Shown here: positions 1-11,942 of the stretch, piece after piece | How positions within the stretch are numbered: position 1 is the stretch's first letter | How the letters are laid out: each line of letters opens with the position of its first letter | Assembly (NCBI GenBank): GCA_021234155.1 | Contig: JAJEKV010000100.1 | Coordinates: forward strand, 1,588,116-1,652,115 | DNA: 64,000 bases | DNA from: Isoetes taiwanensis | Lineage: Eukaryota > Streptophyta > Lycopodiopsida > Isoetales > Isoetaceae | Reading direction: 5' to 3' | Translations under genes and position numbers: made by a program | The notes under the pieces: generated by a model | Seen by the model: only the letters and a program-made list of their open reading frames with translations | Database searches by the model: none | What the model was told of the DNA's origin: nothing

Positions 1-1583
1 ATGGGTTCGTCTTCGCAAAATGTATCTAATGATAACCCATTCATATACCTTTCTTGATATAAATGTACAAGAAATAAGTAAAAAATTATATTTTTTAAGG
101 TTAACGCATATGACCATATTGAAATACATCATAACCATATATCATTAGAAAGATCTTTTCATTTCGCATCAAATGCAACAAACGCCGCAGCATTTTGACG
201 AGTGGATCAAAAGTTATGGGGGAAAAACAAAAGCAATAAAGTTGTTGGTGCTGCATTAATTGCAGTTTATAGAGGGTAGCCATTCTATTGGAGGATTCTT
301 ATGGGGATGAAATGAGATCTCAAATTGCCTCTAATGGTTCTAGTTATATGGTTCAACAGCAATATGGTTATTGTATGACGAATCTACATTGTCTGTGCTA
401 GTCTATCCATGGTGGGGCCATTGCATGTCTAATCCATTGTTTTGGCATGCCTACAAATATCATGTCTGTTTCTTCAGCCATGGATGCTTTTCAAATAGCA
501 CTGCTTAAATTCTTGTTCACCAAATATGAATCACGATATGTTCAACGAAGATTGATCTCCCCGGCGCATCCATCTCCACTTGCTCTCCATCGATATGCCT
601 TTGATCTTATCTCTACAAAAGGCTGCAATGATCCATGTAGCTCTTTTCACACAATGCTACAATAGGAGAAATTGCTACACATAGTGGTGGTTGATTACTG
701 CCCAAAAACAAGACAAAAAGGAAACTGAAAAAGGAAAAGAAATCTAGTATCAATTTATCAATTTTGATATATGAGAATGCACCTTTCCAAAACAAAAACA
801 AAAACAAAAAAAAGAAAAACACAAAGGGATGCATAAAAAAATACTTCCACAAGGGTCTATACCTCCCAGGGGGCAAAATATAACTTGGAAAGGGAATTCT
901 AGGGGGTAATAAGCATGAGAATTCTCTTGGAGAAATATGCCATGGGGACTCATACCTCCACTTTACAAAAATGGCCGAGATAATGATAATGAAAAAATTA
1001 CCATGTACCTAAAGCTTAAAGCGATTTATCCATCCTTTGTTTCCTTGATTCATTCACGGGAGAGGAGGGGTTAATCCCCTTGAGGCTTTGTTATGGCTGA
1101 TAAAAAGGCGAGAGGGAGAGGCGGCTTGTTTATCTCACCATAACGAAGGCGACAAAGGATTGATGTGCTAAGCAAGGAACCATTTGCCTCACCCCAACTT
1201 TGCAACCCGCGACTCGATTATCAATCCACGGCTAGGTTTATCACTCCCGGCTAGGTTTATCACGGGTTGGGCATTCTCGAGCACAAAAGGCGAGTTTGCC
1301 ATCTGAATTCAATCGGTTTATCACGGGTTAACATCCAGAGCTGAATTATTTTGTTTATCACCTAGGTCCGCGGAATTCAAAGGCAAGGCTAGCTGTTCCT
1401 CATTTGTTATACCTATTCGAAGTGCTGGTATGCCCTATCCGGGGCTGCAATCAACGGTATGAGCAGCGGTTGGATCCAGAAGCCTGTTAAGGTTAAAGAA
1501 GAATCATTATAGAGAGCGGCAGTTAATGAAATTTTTGTGTAACAGCTGCCCTCTGCTGGAGACCCTACACTTTTTTGTTTCTT
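1..1583. other. No gene recognised
   Basis: No reading frame here resembles a known protein; the short frames at 450-950 are low-complexity, Phe-rich shadows of A/T-rich DNA. The motif GGTTTATCAC recurs at about 1,236, 1,254 and 1,315, with a weaker match near 1,352, twice preceded by CGGCTA. This suggests remnants of an old repeat. Confidence 0.5.
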
Positions 1584-1730
1584 GCTTGCATGGCGGCCGG
1601 CTAATCTGGCTGGATACAAAGTTTTTTTCTTCTTCTTGGAAAGTATGGAGCATCGCTTGCATGGCGGCCGGCTAATCTGGCTGGATACAAAGTTTTTTTT
1701 CTTCTTCTTGGAAAGTATGGAGCATCGCTT
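1584..1730. repeat. Two-copy tandem repeat, about 71-72 bp unit
   Basis: The unit at 1584-1654 is repeated at 1655-1726, differing only by one T in a T-run (7 versus 8). A few bases of a third unit follow. Each unit starts GCTTGCATGGCGGCCGG and ends GTATGGAGCATC. The near identity indicates a recent duplication. The open frames on both strands across it are low-complexity products of the repeat. Confidence 0.9.
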
Positions 1731-3540
1731 GCTGGAATGCCATGCCATGGCATGGTGCCTTGCTATCGTTCCTATAAAATCTCTGTAGCTTGGTTTCTCA
1801 GCTGATTTTCTGGCATCAATGGAGCGCTGCTTGGCGATGGCGCATAAGCTTGGTGATGGCATATCAAAGCGATGGCCTTTTAGCGGCAACCATTTGAGGC
1901 TGGAGTTGGGACCGGCAACCTCTATTACGAAGGTAATTTAGCCGCTACTCTATTCCTCTCTTCATTCTAGCTCTAAAACAATCCATTACACAGGGCCCTC
2001 TGCAATCTTTCGCTTCTACGGGGCTGAAGACGAAATCAATGGAGCCGAAATCAATGGAGCGGGTTGTTTTTTTCGCTATAAGGGCGATAAGTCACCTCGG
2101 CAAATATATTCCTTTGCAAATGAGCCTCATTTTTGCGATGCGACTATGTTGGGCTTGCTATTTGAGCCTGCAATTCTACCCCGGGTTCTCCTTCTTTGTT
2201 GTTGCTATTTAGTTCTTCCCTTTTATTTTCTTTACAATTATAACTTTGATTCTTTTATACTCTGAGGAGGCATACCAAGGAAATTTAGAGGCATAAGAAG
2301 GAAATTTAGCATCTTCTGTGAAACTACACCTCACGGAAAATATGGAAGCTTCAGGCTGGTTATGGCAAGTACCTTCCAACTCTAGATGTATTTGCTATGC
2401 CATTCATGTAGCTCTTGTTTAAAAAGCGGAGACTCCCTTTTGAGAAAATCTTGGTCGGACTAGCTTGCGGTCAAAAGTGCCATTAAAACATTCGTTTCAC
2501 GAAACTCAACCATCGAAAACAATCAGGTATTATTGGAGGTTTTTTACGTATTTTTAAAGTTAGAAAACGAAAGGAGATCCAACATAGCTTGAGAAGTATA
2601 TCTCCAACATAGCTTGAGTAAAATAGCTTTCCAATCTTTTACGCTACAAGGTATGTGAGTTTATATCTTTTATATGTCGGATCTTGGTACAATTTACATG
2701 AGCCTTAGTAGACCTTAAAGTAAAAAGAAGTTATCTTTTCATACTTTATTGCATGGCGGGGAAGGTATTGCATCACGGGGACGGAGGTAGAGGTGATTGG
2801 TTTAAGGCTGCATTAATGTTTACATTTTATTATGTACTTAGCTACAAGTGCAAAGTCAATACTTTCTTTTATAAGATGTTTCTATCTGAATTTGTTTTGA
2901 TATTTATGTACTTACAAGTGCAAGGTTGGTCTTTGTGTAAGATTTACCATTGTTTATGAGTTTTGGAAATGGTTGGGGTTCAAATCCCCTTGCTCCCTGA
3001 AAGCATGCATTGACATTGACGTAATAAGTACAATACAAAAAAAACCATCCACATTCTTTAATAGTTTGTTAAATACTCTTGAAATGCTTTAAACAACAAA
3101 ACATTACTCCTTAATAGATTTTAGTTAAATAAAGTTAAATAAAGTTTAAACAACAAAGTGTTACTGGTTATCATCATTGGTTTATAAATGATAACCATGA
3201 AGATAATGCATAACAAAACCATGCACATTTGGAATAAACTATTACTAATAATACTAGTAATTTGAATCTAACTCATTGCGAACCATGTAATTAGCCATGC
3301 TAGTTCACCACAATAACCAACCACACTATAGAATCACATTAATAGAGCAGCATATTAAACCACATCCCCACCATCGTGTTATACCATAGGGATAAACCAT
3401 ACCATTAAAACACTGTAATATACCACATAAATTTACCAACATGTTATACCACTTTAAAAAACTCTACAAGGAAGCCATTAACAATTACCATACAATAACA
3501 CCACCCTAACAAACCTTACAAAATAACCCATTAGTGTAGC
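1731..3540. other. No gene recognised
   Basis: Intergenic or intronic DNA. No domain, splice structure or RNA gene could be supported on either strand. From about 3,050 the sequence becomes A/T-rich and rich in AACCAT/ACCA motifs, probably an old repeat. Confidence 0.45.
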
Positions 3541-3642
3541 CTAATATGGTTTTTAATGATATCAACCCACAAACATGTATTGGTTTTGTACCTAATATGG
3601 TTTTTAATGATATCAACCCACAAACATGTATTGGTTTTGTAG
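3541..3642. repeat. Two-copy tandem repeat, 51 bp unit
   Basis: Bases 3541-3591 are repeated at 3592-3642. Each copy begins CTAATATGGTTTTTAATGA and ends TATTGGTTTTGTA plus one C or G. The unit and the DNA just after it (ending in TTTTGGGTGCCTTGTGT) resemble the sequence at about 35,529-35,640 and its duplicate near 40,960-41,070, so this is one remnant of a dispersed repeat family. Confidence 0.85.
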
Positions 3643-4358
3643 AATGGTTTTCTAGTCACAACCATGGGAAAAACCATGTAGTGTTTTTAATTTTGGGTGC
3701 CTTGTGTTCTGCACCTCCTCAGTTGCTGCTTTGGTAAAATATCGAAGAAATTTATCATGTGCTTTGGGTTGTATTTAATCGTATCCTACCTCATCTTGTA
3801 TCCTGGTTGTATCTTAGTATTGATAATTCTTTCTACCATGCATGCCAATAATTTTGATTTGTAGGCAACATATAATTTTGGAGATTTAACAAGAATCTTT
3901 ATTGTATTATCGTTAATTCATGTATTATCGTTTTTCGGCCCGTGGATTGTGGCACATTTGGTAGCATGCTCGTGCTCGCCCATGTAGGGTCTTCCTCTGG
4001 TCAAACTGACCCCTGTTGACCCGATTTTGAAGGGGGTACTAGAAACCAATAACCATTGGTTAAAATAGTATTTTGGCATCTCTATCACCGTCGATTGTCC
4101 GCGATGTCTGATCCAATACAACTCAAGCGTATGAGCGAGGATTCCATCATCACATGAGCACGGGGAATCGAACCCAGTTCAATCAATGCTCAAGGATTAC
4201 GTAAAGCTTTGCTATGGGCACTGATTCTTGTAGGAGGTATGCGTTTTAGTATTCTCATCTTAGATGTATTTGGTTTGTTAAATTATTTTTAAAGTATTGT
4301 ATGGATTAAACAAACAGTCATGAGGACGAGAAGCAGAGGTGAGAACGATGCTGCTATC
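3643..4358. other. Repeat remnant and unassigned DNA
   Basis: 3,643-3,715 continues the dispersed repeat shared with about 35.6 kb. On the minus strand near 4,160 there is GGTTCGATTCC, a good match to a Pol III internal B box. About 45 bp upstream on that strand a weak A-box-like TAGCAAAGCTT occurs. This could be a decayed tRNA-derived SINE, but no cloverleaf can be drawn. Nothing else is supported. Confidence 0.3.
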
Positions 4359-4648
4359 GGCTCCCCAAATTGACTAGATCAACCAAGAGGATTCGCTTGG
4401 GCGAATCCTTCAAATCGCAGGAGGATTCGCTTGAGTGAATCCTTAGCATTCGCTTAAGGGAATCCTCCAATCAAATCAGGCCAAAAATCCCTGCAGCATG
4501 CCTATAAAGTGCAAGCAGGCCTATGAACTGACAGGAGGATTTGCTCAAGGGAATCCTCCAAGCCAAGGAGGATTCGCTTGTGTGAATCCAGAGGATTCGC
4601 TTGAATGAATCCTCCTTGGCTGCTCTAGTCAATTTAGGGAGCCAATAA
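4359..4648. mobile_element. MITE-like element with terminal inverted repeats
   Basis: The left end (GGCTCCCCAAATTGACTAGA at 4359) is inverted at the right end near 4,647, whose complement reads GGCTCCCTAAATTGACTAGA. Both ends continue into an AACCAAG/AGCCAAGG and GAGGATTCG stretch, so the inverted repeats exceed 35 bp. The interior holds several copies of a small palindromic unit, GAGGATTCGCTT followed by AAGCGAATCCTC-like sequence. The element is about 290 bp and non-coding. A target-site duplication could not be assigned, so its superfamily is open. Confidence 0.75.
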
Positions 4649-7267
4649 AGTGGGAGAAGAAGAAGAAGAGTGACTAGCAGGAGGCAACATCCACAAAGCC
4701 CTTTCTTAAGGAATATTCCTCATCTGTAGATTCTCCAGGTGCTCTTAATCCCTGCCTTCGAGCTTCATCTCTAATATTCTCCTCTGATCTCTTTGAAAAA
4801 TGGAAAGGCTATATCAGTATTACAATTTGTTTTGAGCTTGGCTCCTTCAAATGATATGGATTTCAAAGGCGATATCTTTGCCCACGATCCTGCTGGCTCT
4901 TCTTTTTGACTAATGCCCCATACAATACTACGGCAAGGACCTCTTTTAGTGCCCCAAACTCTTGACAAGTTGATTCTAGGGCCCATCACAAAATTGGTGA
5001 GAAAATCGACCTAGTGGTGATACGACCCGGCAATTTTGCAATCCGCCATTCAACTTAATATGAAGCTAGTACTAACAACAAATCTCAAAAGGCAGGGCTA
5101 CAAACCAAAGAATTGAAGCTTCGGTTCGACATGAACAAGTTGAATTTTAAGCTAAGTTAGGGGTTTGGAAAGAATAGGTTGAGGATCTTTGGAGTGGGAA
5201 AGTCTGAAGCGATGTGAACAATACTATGGCAACCCATTTGCCATGGCCGAGAAGCATGTCCGGATCTCATAGAAGCCCATGGGCGGACACCGGCTTACCC
5301 TTTACGGCAGCCCAAGACAAATCAAAGCAGGATAACAACATATTAGGCTGGGGCGCTGATTCCGCCTCAGAGTGGAAGCGGCATGATGATTCGCTCGGAG
5401 GTAAGGAAGGCGAGTAAATTTGAAGGCTGCGACCCGGTTACCATGTTGTGGCGAATTTGGAGGCTTGGGTATTTGATTCGGGACCAGCTCCGCTCCAGCG
5501 GTCGGGACTCCACAGAATCCGCTTCCCAATTCCATGCCGCCATACAAAAAGCATCGAGCCAATCCAAATCTGAAAAAAAACACGCCCCTTCTCTAACACA
5601 ATTCCCGTCGGTTTCCAAACAAAACCGGGTGCCACCATCATCCAAATATGTATTTCAATACAATACCACATTTAACCTTCCACAATCATATCTTAGAAAA
5701 ATATTGTTTTTGATTGCGGACACATTATTGTAAATAGAATAGAATATGATTTTATCGTCCACGAAGACTAACTGGCCTATTGTAAATGAAAGTCTTAGGT
5801 AAATTTTGCCTCTATGGTAAAAATTCTGGTAGTCAGGTTGTGGTTTGCTTGTCCCAAGAACAATATTCCACATCTCTAGCAAGTGAGCTGGGAGAGTTTT
5901 TTTTAGACATATAATACTAGATGCAACGGGTGTTATCTTTCCACTTGCACGGAATAGTTGCAATTTTCAACAAAATCTACTCTAATTTCCCTTAAATACA
6001 AGCTTGTAAATGTATTGATAAGGAGGCAGTGGTGGATGGGATCGAAATAAATAGATTGGTTGATGCTAATGTCTTATATCTACAATCAGGCGCATTTGGC
6101 AGTACAATCGCCTTACGAAAAGTATTCCCAAGTCTACAAAATTTTTGGCAATAAAACTGCCTTATAAATCAAAGTATTGCTCAAGCCTACTGATTTGGTG
6201 CCGTAACTAGGTGGCAAAGTTTGGAGAGTATATATACATGAAAGGGTCTATGGGTGGGTATTTTAGACTAGCTAAATTGTGTTTGAGATATGATATTAGG
6301 CTTTGTTGAGGATGTATAGTACAATGAGCTTTGTCAAGTAGATGCGAATCTGGATGCAATAATAAGGTTGTATAAGACTAGCTACAGAGTTGATACCTTT
6401 CCCTATGATAGGGCATTTGAACTATGGAAATCTCATGCACAAGGAGACCTGTAACAAATGTTTATCCAAAAGGCACAACAATAATTAGTATATCATCAAA
6501 CAAAATGGTTGACATAAAAGACATGGAGAGTGATGTTCCATGTAATGCCAATTTTTGGCAATACAATGAAAGTAAATTTTATGTTCATTCAATAAGTTTG
6601 GGTAATGACAATTAACATTTCAATGGTGTTCAATAGCTTCAATAAGTCCCCGTAATAATTATTTGATATTTTAATACCTTATATTTGCGTGTTGGTGTCG
6701 TGTGAAAATAAAAGGAAAATAAAAATTGTAAAGAAAATTAAATCACCCATAAAAATGAATATAAAATTTCATTAAAAGAAATCACCCACATATTAATTAA
6801 TAATAATTATACTAAGAAATCACCCATAGTTAATAACTTAAAAAATAATGGGTGCTCATAATTTTTACCCTGGTACAGTTGGGATTTGTTATTGATGGAC
6901 AATAATGGGTCTATTATGTTCTTTGTTTACGTCCCCTAGGCCTTTTTAGGTCTCTATGGACATAAAATTCTATTCCAATGCAATTCAATTCAGTTATTAT
7001 ATATGCTACAATTTGCAACTAATGCAATAGATGGAGTTGGGATGCACGTAGTCATATAATCAATCTTGTTAAGTCTCTAATGCAACTTGCACCCAATTTT
7101 GCACTTGAGGCCGATTGGTCTCGATTGGGCGAAAAAAAATAATTCTATTTTATTCTTTTCATTATCCTTTCGATTAGTTAAGAAGAAGAAAGTCATCATT
7201 CATGTTTGATAGTTCAAGAAATAAAAATCAAACATGAGTGTTTCTTTCCTTATAATTGATGGTTGAC
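4649..7267. other. No gene recognised
   Basis: Frames of 90-116 codons overlap on both strands at 5,300-5,960, but none resembles a known family and they conflict with each other. 6,640-6,880 is A/T-rich with three AAATCACCCA motifs. I see no RNA gene or terminal repeat. Confidence 0.4.
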
Positions 7268-8612
7268 TCAATTTGGAAGGCGACAGTCAACTCTGATTTC
7301 TCCATTGGGTGCTAATATAGGACTAATATTCCCCATCTTCACCATTGCATCTGCAAATTTACTTTGGAATAAGAATTCATTTTGGCTATAACTTTGAACC
7401 AAATTCGTGGTTGATGCATCAACAAAGAGGACCTCATCAGAAAACAACAACCCTTTTCCGGCAACCAAATTCTTGTAATAGACGTTATCAAATCGGTCCG
7501 CAGTTGCATCCAATTGAGATAACCTTTGTTGGATCCCCTCACAATGAGCCGAGGGGGTACCAATTGCTTCAAAAATATTGAATCAATGCTTGGATCTGGT
7601 TTTCCATCCCCGGTGAAATTGAACAGTCTGCCAGAAAATGATGAACATTTTGCATATCCAATTGTGTGTGAACCTACAAATGCAAATCGAAAAGGTAAAA
7701 GATCATTATTTATGATGGAATAGATGCCTAGTCTACTAGAGAAACTTCCAGAAGACGATTATGTATGTGGTATACCTGAAAGAGTGATCATATCGTTCTG
7801 ATCAAGACCCACTGCTTGAAATTTAGAATTGAGGGTTGCAACGTCAGAAAATGGACTTGGTAGAGCAGCATTTGCTTTTGATGCTAGAGAAACTCTGCCA
7901 TCTCTTCTTCCAAGCCAAACAGGCCATCCTTGTCCTCCACTCTAATTGTTCAAAAGGAAAAAGAAAAAGGGAAAAATGAAAATTTTGATCCCACTTGTTT
8001 ACTTTACACTAGCTAAACTTTTTCCATGCTCATAGTCTTGAATCTTACCCAAACTATAGCATCTCTTGCCGCAATTGCTAATATATACGCACATGACACA
8101 TGCGTGGGCACAAGTTCTCAAGTTTGATTTGATGTCATCTATATACTCAAACCCACGTGCGAGAATTAACATTACTAAATGGGTTTTTTTCTCCACCATC
8201 AACATCAAGAGGATTGATGCATCACAACCCTATATGAAGACCAAAGTAACATTTTAGATTGTGCATCATAAAGACCAAGTTGACACTCTAGAACATACAA
8301 ACAATATAAACTTTTATTTTGTAAAGGAAGGAAAAAAAATTTTTAGTTTCAACTACAAAAACTGAAAAATATTATCGGGGAGAAGCCATACGAAGGCACA
8401 ATGCCATACCCCAACAAAGCAATCATGGAAATGGAGGCGGACAATGAAGCGGGGCTCTCTAGGATCTTGAGGGCGGCTTTGATAACACCGACTATAACAA
8501 TTGACTCTGCAAAGGGACAAGTATTAGCATAATACCCGATTCTCAACTGAGCCTCTGCTTGGACAAGGATCATAATAAAGGTGTAGACGATGAGCATGTA
8601 GTGTAGAGCCAT
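7268..8612 (-). pseudogene. Class III (secretory plant) peroxidase, four exons, three frameshifts
   Basis: Family role: secreted haem peroxidase that uses H2O2 on phenolics in cell wall or vacuole. Exon 1 (8612-8410) starts at ATG 8612 with a hydrophobic signal peptide, then QLRIGYYANTCPFAESIV. The distal haem motif RLHFHDCFVG is in another frame. Exon 2 (8229-8049) has GCDASILL and ARGFEYIDDIKSN, then after a shift VSCAYILAIAARDA. Exon 3 (7941-7776) has SGGQGWPVWLGRRDGR and ends LSG. Exon 4 (7673-7268) opens with the proximal-His motif SHTIGYAKC, shifts frame after FLKQL, and resumes LDATADRFDNVYYKNL to the stop after RVDCRLPN. All introns have GT/AG ends and compatible phases, and four exons is the classic layout of the family. 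Splicing and catalytic residues are intact, so the gene is either newly dead or misread at three places. A TATA box lies 38 bp upstream. Confidence 0.92.
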
Positions 8613-8649
8613 TATCAATGTTGGGTCTTCGAATAGTTTGCCTCAACCT

Positions 8650-8657
8650 TATTTATA
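8650..8657 (-). promoter_or_regulatory. TATA box of the peroxidase gene
   Basis: TATAAATA on the minus strand, 38 bp before the peroxidase ATG at 8612. Position and sequence suit a plant TATA box, but the implied 5' leader is only a few bases. Confidence 0.5.
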
Positions 8658-8757
8658 CAGTCGTCTTGCATTTTCTTTAACATTTCCTTTGCTGCTTAGC
8701 TTGCATAGGCTAGTTGGCAAAATGCACACACCACATGGCTAGGTAGGACCAGTGAAT

Positions 8758-8821
8758 GTTGCCTTCTTGGACTTTGAATATTTTATAATGTTGCCCCCTT
8801 GGACTTTGAATATTTTATAAT
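8758..8821. repeat. Two-copy tandem repeat, 32 bp unit
   Basis: GTTGCCTTCTTGGACTTTGA plus 12 A/T-rich bases at 8758-8789 is repeated at 8790-8821 with two substitutions. It lies about 100 bp upstream of the peroxidase TATA box. Confidence 0.85.
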
Positions 8822-10536
8822 CTTTAGATGCCCATAAAGGTTATTCATGCACGCTTCCTTGGTTGTCCTCTTGGCATATGGCCCATGTTTTTGCCACACA
8901 CAACTTATCATGTGCCGCTTTTACTAACTCAAAGACAACCATTCATCATTTAGTCGTTGCATGTGTCTGGTATCCATAAATGTAGTTCTCAATCCCAAAA
9001 CCAAAAAGGAGAAAATGATTTCCTAAGTCGAACCAATGACAACGCAATTGCTCATTTGTTTTACAACATGTGCCATATAAGGAAATTGACCATTATATTA
9101 TTCGAGATTTTCACAAGCCAATGTAGAAATGTCCTTATGCTAGTGAAGGTCTAAGTAAGAATGTATTAATCCATGTTTTTATTTTAAACAATCCCATTGT
9201 TTAGATGATGCAAAGACTCGAACAATCTCTAGTTTGGTAATATCATATATTTTCATAAATAGCAAAATGATAAGTGGCTTGTAGAAAGGATAATCATTAC
9301 CAATAGCGCGACAGGAAGTTTGCCATACAAAGTAAGAACAAAAAAGAAAAGGAATAGCATACCACATTGAATCAAGATGACCATATTTTCTTTCATTATT
9401 CACATGTTGTACTTCAATTACGTTGGCAAATGCTTTGCAAAAAGTTTTGGTTGGGAAAAAAAGGTCTAATAGTAAAAAGAAGTTTTTTTGGCATATGGAC
9501 CATTGGCAAATTTCAAAGCTCAAAAAGCTCAAAGGTTCGAGCTTATCTCCGCCCTAACAATTTCTTTGATAGAAAGGTAGCAATTTCTTGATAGAAATTA
9601 CAATAACATCATGCTTGGGCTTACGAAATTATCAATATGTACCCGAGGCTAAAAACCTTTCGAGCAACCATATGATTCATGAAGGCTCTTCAAATCCTTG
9701 GTAGATTCTGCAGTAGGGCTAGAGTTGGCCAGAGTTTGAAAACATAGCAAAAAACTCTTGCAAATCTGCACACACAAAGCCAAACCAAATGTGTATTGGC
9801 CCATTCCACGCCCCTCCCTTGTTGCCCATTTTTGCGCCATTCTAAGAATCTCCCTTGTTGCCCCGATGCACGCTTCACGAATGTTGAAATTTGAGACCAG
9901 TTGAAGCGAGAACCATTGGGAAAAAAAAAGGGTGTGGCGAGAGATCTAAAGGGCTAGGCTTAAATAGCCTATTAAAAGCTGAAAGCGAGCAAAAAGGAAG
10001 AGGATATCCCTACCATCTTAAGATCATCTTCTGAGGATGAGGAAAATCATGAAGAAGCTCACTTGGATCAGCGCCGAAGCTCAAGCATTTATGCCCTTTT
10101 TGTTGTCTCACAGCTTTAGGAAGACAAAGCGAGGAACTCTCCATGGTTTTGGCAACAAAAACTTGGCATTAAGATGTGTTCGTTTTGTAAAAAAAGCGAG
10201 TCTTTCTAAGATATGTTCTGGAAGCGATTTAAGGACTCTGTTCTAACTTTGAGACGCCAAGAATTTCATGACATTTCCCCTTCTCTTTCTCTCTGCAGAG
10301 AGGCTTAATCTCAAATTTTTGCACATTTTGATGCTTGTGCGAGAAGGGTTTTTGGTAAATAGTTGGCGGATCTCTCAAAGGTATTTTGTAACTTCGTGGG
10401 CGATAAGCTATAAAACAAACCAAAATAAAAATGAAAAATAAAAATGAAATTTTGCATTTGGGTGGTTTATGGGATTTTTTTTTTTTTTTTTAGTTATCAA
10501 TGGTTTTAATCATTACATGTGCTTTTTTGTTTTTTT
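8822..10536. other. No gene recognised
   Basis: Frames of up to 117 codons exist on both strands (for example 9179-9532 minus) but resemble nothing known. A homopolymer T run ends just before 10,500. Most likely intergenic DNA upstream of the peroxidase. Confidence 0.4.
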
Positions 10537-10706
10537 GGGTTGCCCCTAAGGCTGGGTTCACATGCAACCATCACCGAAGAGGGGCCCTGTTTTGCCCTGT
10601 GCTCTTTGGCGATGGCAGATGATGGTGCATGTAAAAGGGCTTGCCTTTTTATGTGATGGTGAGGGTTGCCATCGTGCATGTGAACCAGCTCTAAGGGGAC
10701 AAACCC
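10537..10706. mobile_element. 170-bp MITE-like inverted-repeat element
   Basis: The left arm from 10537 (GGGTTGCCCCTAAGGCTGGG, then TTCACATGCA) pairs with the right arm ending at 10706, whose complement reads GGGTTTGTCCCCTTAGAGCT then GGTTCACATGCA. The imperfect terminal repeats are about 38 bp. The frames on both strands are by-products of the symmetry. No target duplication could be set. Confidence 0.75.
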
Positions 10707-11339
10707 TCGTCCATGTGGGTTTATGGCATATTTTAAGTATATACCAGTATATGCCCAGAATATGCCATAAACTGCTCCAAACCCATTATTAACTGTAAAC
10801 TGGTGGTAATTTCTATTGCTGGCAGCCACTCTAGAAACCGGCTAACCGGTGTTACGGCGATGGTGGCTCAAGCTTAGGTCCTTAAATTTTGCACAAAATG
10901 GCGATCTCATTAGGCGTGGGTTTGTTTTGAGAAAACAAGCGAGTTTTAAGTTCCTCGGCTTTCTTCTAGTTCCATCATAGATGGGCTTGCTTCGAGTTCT
11001 ATCGGATGGGCTAAGATGATTTCAAAGGCTGGATTTTCGAGCATTGAAATCCACGAACTTGAGCATTAGATTGGCTATGGCTCTCCCAATGCTAATCTAT
11101 TATTAAAGATCACTCATAATTGGTGGATGGAAAGAGCAGTTCCTAACGAGGGCTAGCTATAGTGCAAGAGTCATTGGGATGGGACAAAGAAGTTTGGGGC
11201 AAAAGATCAATTGGAGAAAGCAATAGCGGATGGAAGCGAGGGGAAATAATCGAGGAGTCTATATATGGCTACCTTGCGTAATCTTTGTAACAACAAGGCT
11301 CTAAATCAAGATAGGCGTGTCCATAAGAATTTTTTTGGG
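10707..11339. other. No gene recognised
   Basis: Unassigned DNA upstream of the PPR pseudogene. No promoter or coding signal could be supported. Confidence 0.4.
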
Positions 11340-11738
11340 AAGTAAACATTGTAGGAATGTGTTCTTAAGCAATCTTAGAGTTCTATGGCAAGTGTGGAGC
11401 CTTAGAGGATGCAAGACATGCTTTTGATATATTACTAGAAAGAAACATATTTTAAGTGGACTATTATCATCATGAGTGCATATCCGGCATGGCGAGGTTA
11501 GGGAAGGCCTCAACTCTTTAGATGCATGCTAATTGAGGACATTAAACCAAATAGTTTTACATATACAGCGATTTTAGGTGCCTATTTATCGCTTGAGAAT
11601 ATTTAATGGAGGGAAGGTGATTCAAGAAAGAATCAAGAAAGAGCTCTCAATCGCCAATCCTTACTATGTACGGACACGGTAAGTTTCCCCATGTTGAGTC
11701 AAATTAAGCCCCGAGGCTTCCTCCTAGTGGTGCCCTTA

Positions 11739-11778
<40 letters not shown>

Positions 11779-11894
11779 TGGAACCCAAAAACTTTGATTT
11801 CTCATGAGGTCTTTGGTGAGTCATGAAGTAACATCCGCCGATCCTAGTCGGCATCATTTATGGTTGAGACTAGGGCCGGTATCTCGATCGTCTT

Positions 11895-11942
<48 letters not shown>

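Noticed and set aside
1413-1889. 158-codon minus frame
   Set aside because: It owes its length to the 71-bp tandem repeat and its poly(T) tract, giving repeated Lys runs; no similarity to a protein.
5302-5733. Four overlapping frames on both strands, up to 116 codons
   Set aside because: No domain, no consistent strand and no repeats in common with genes; chance frames.
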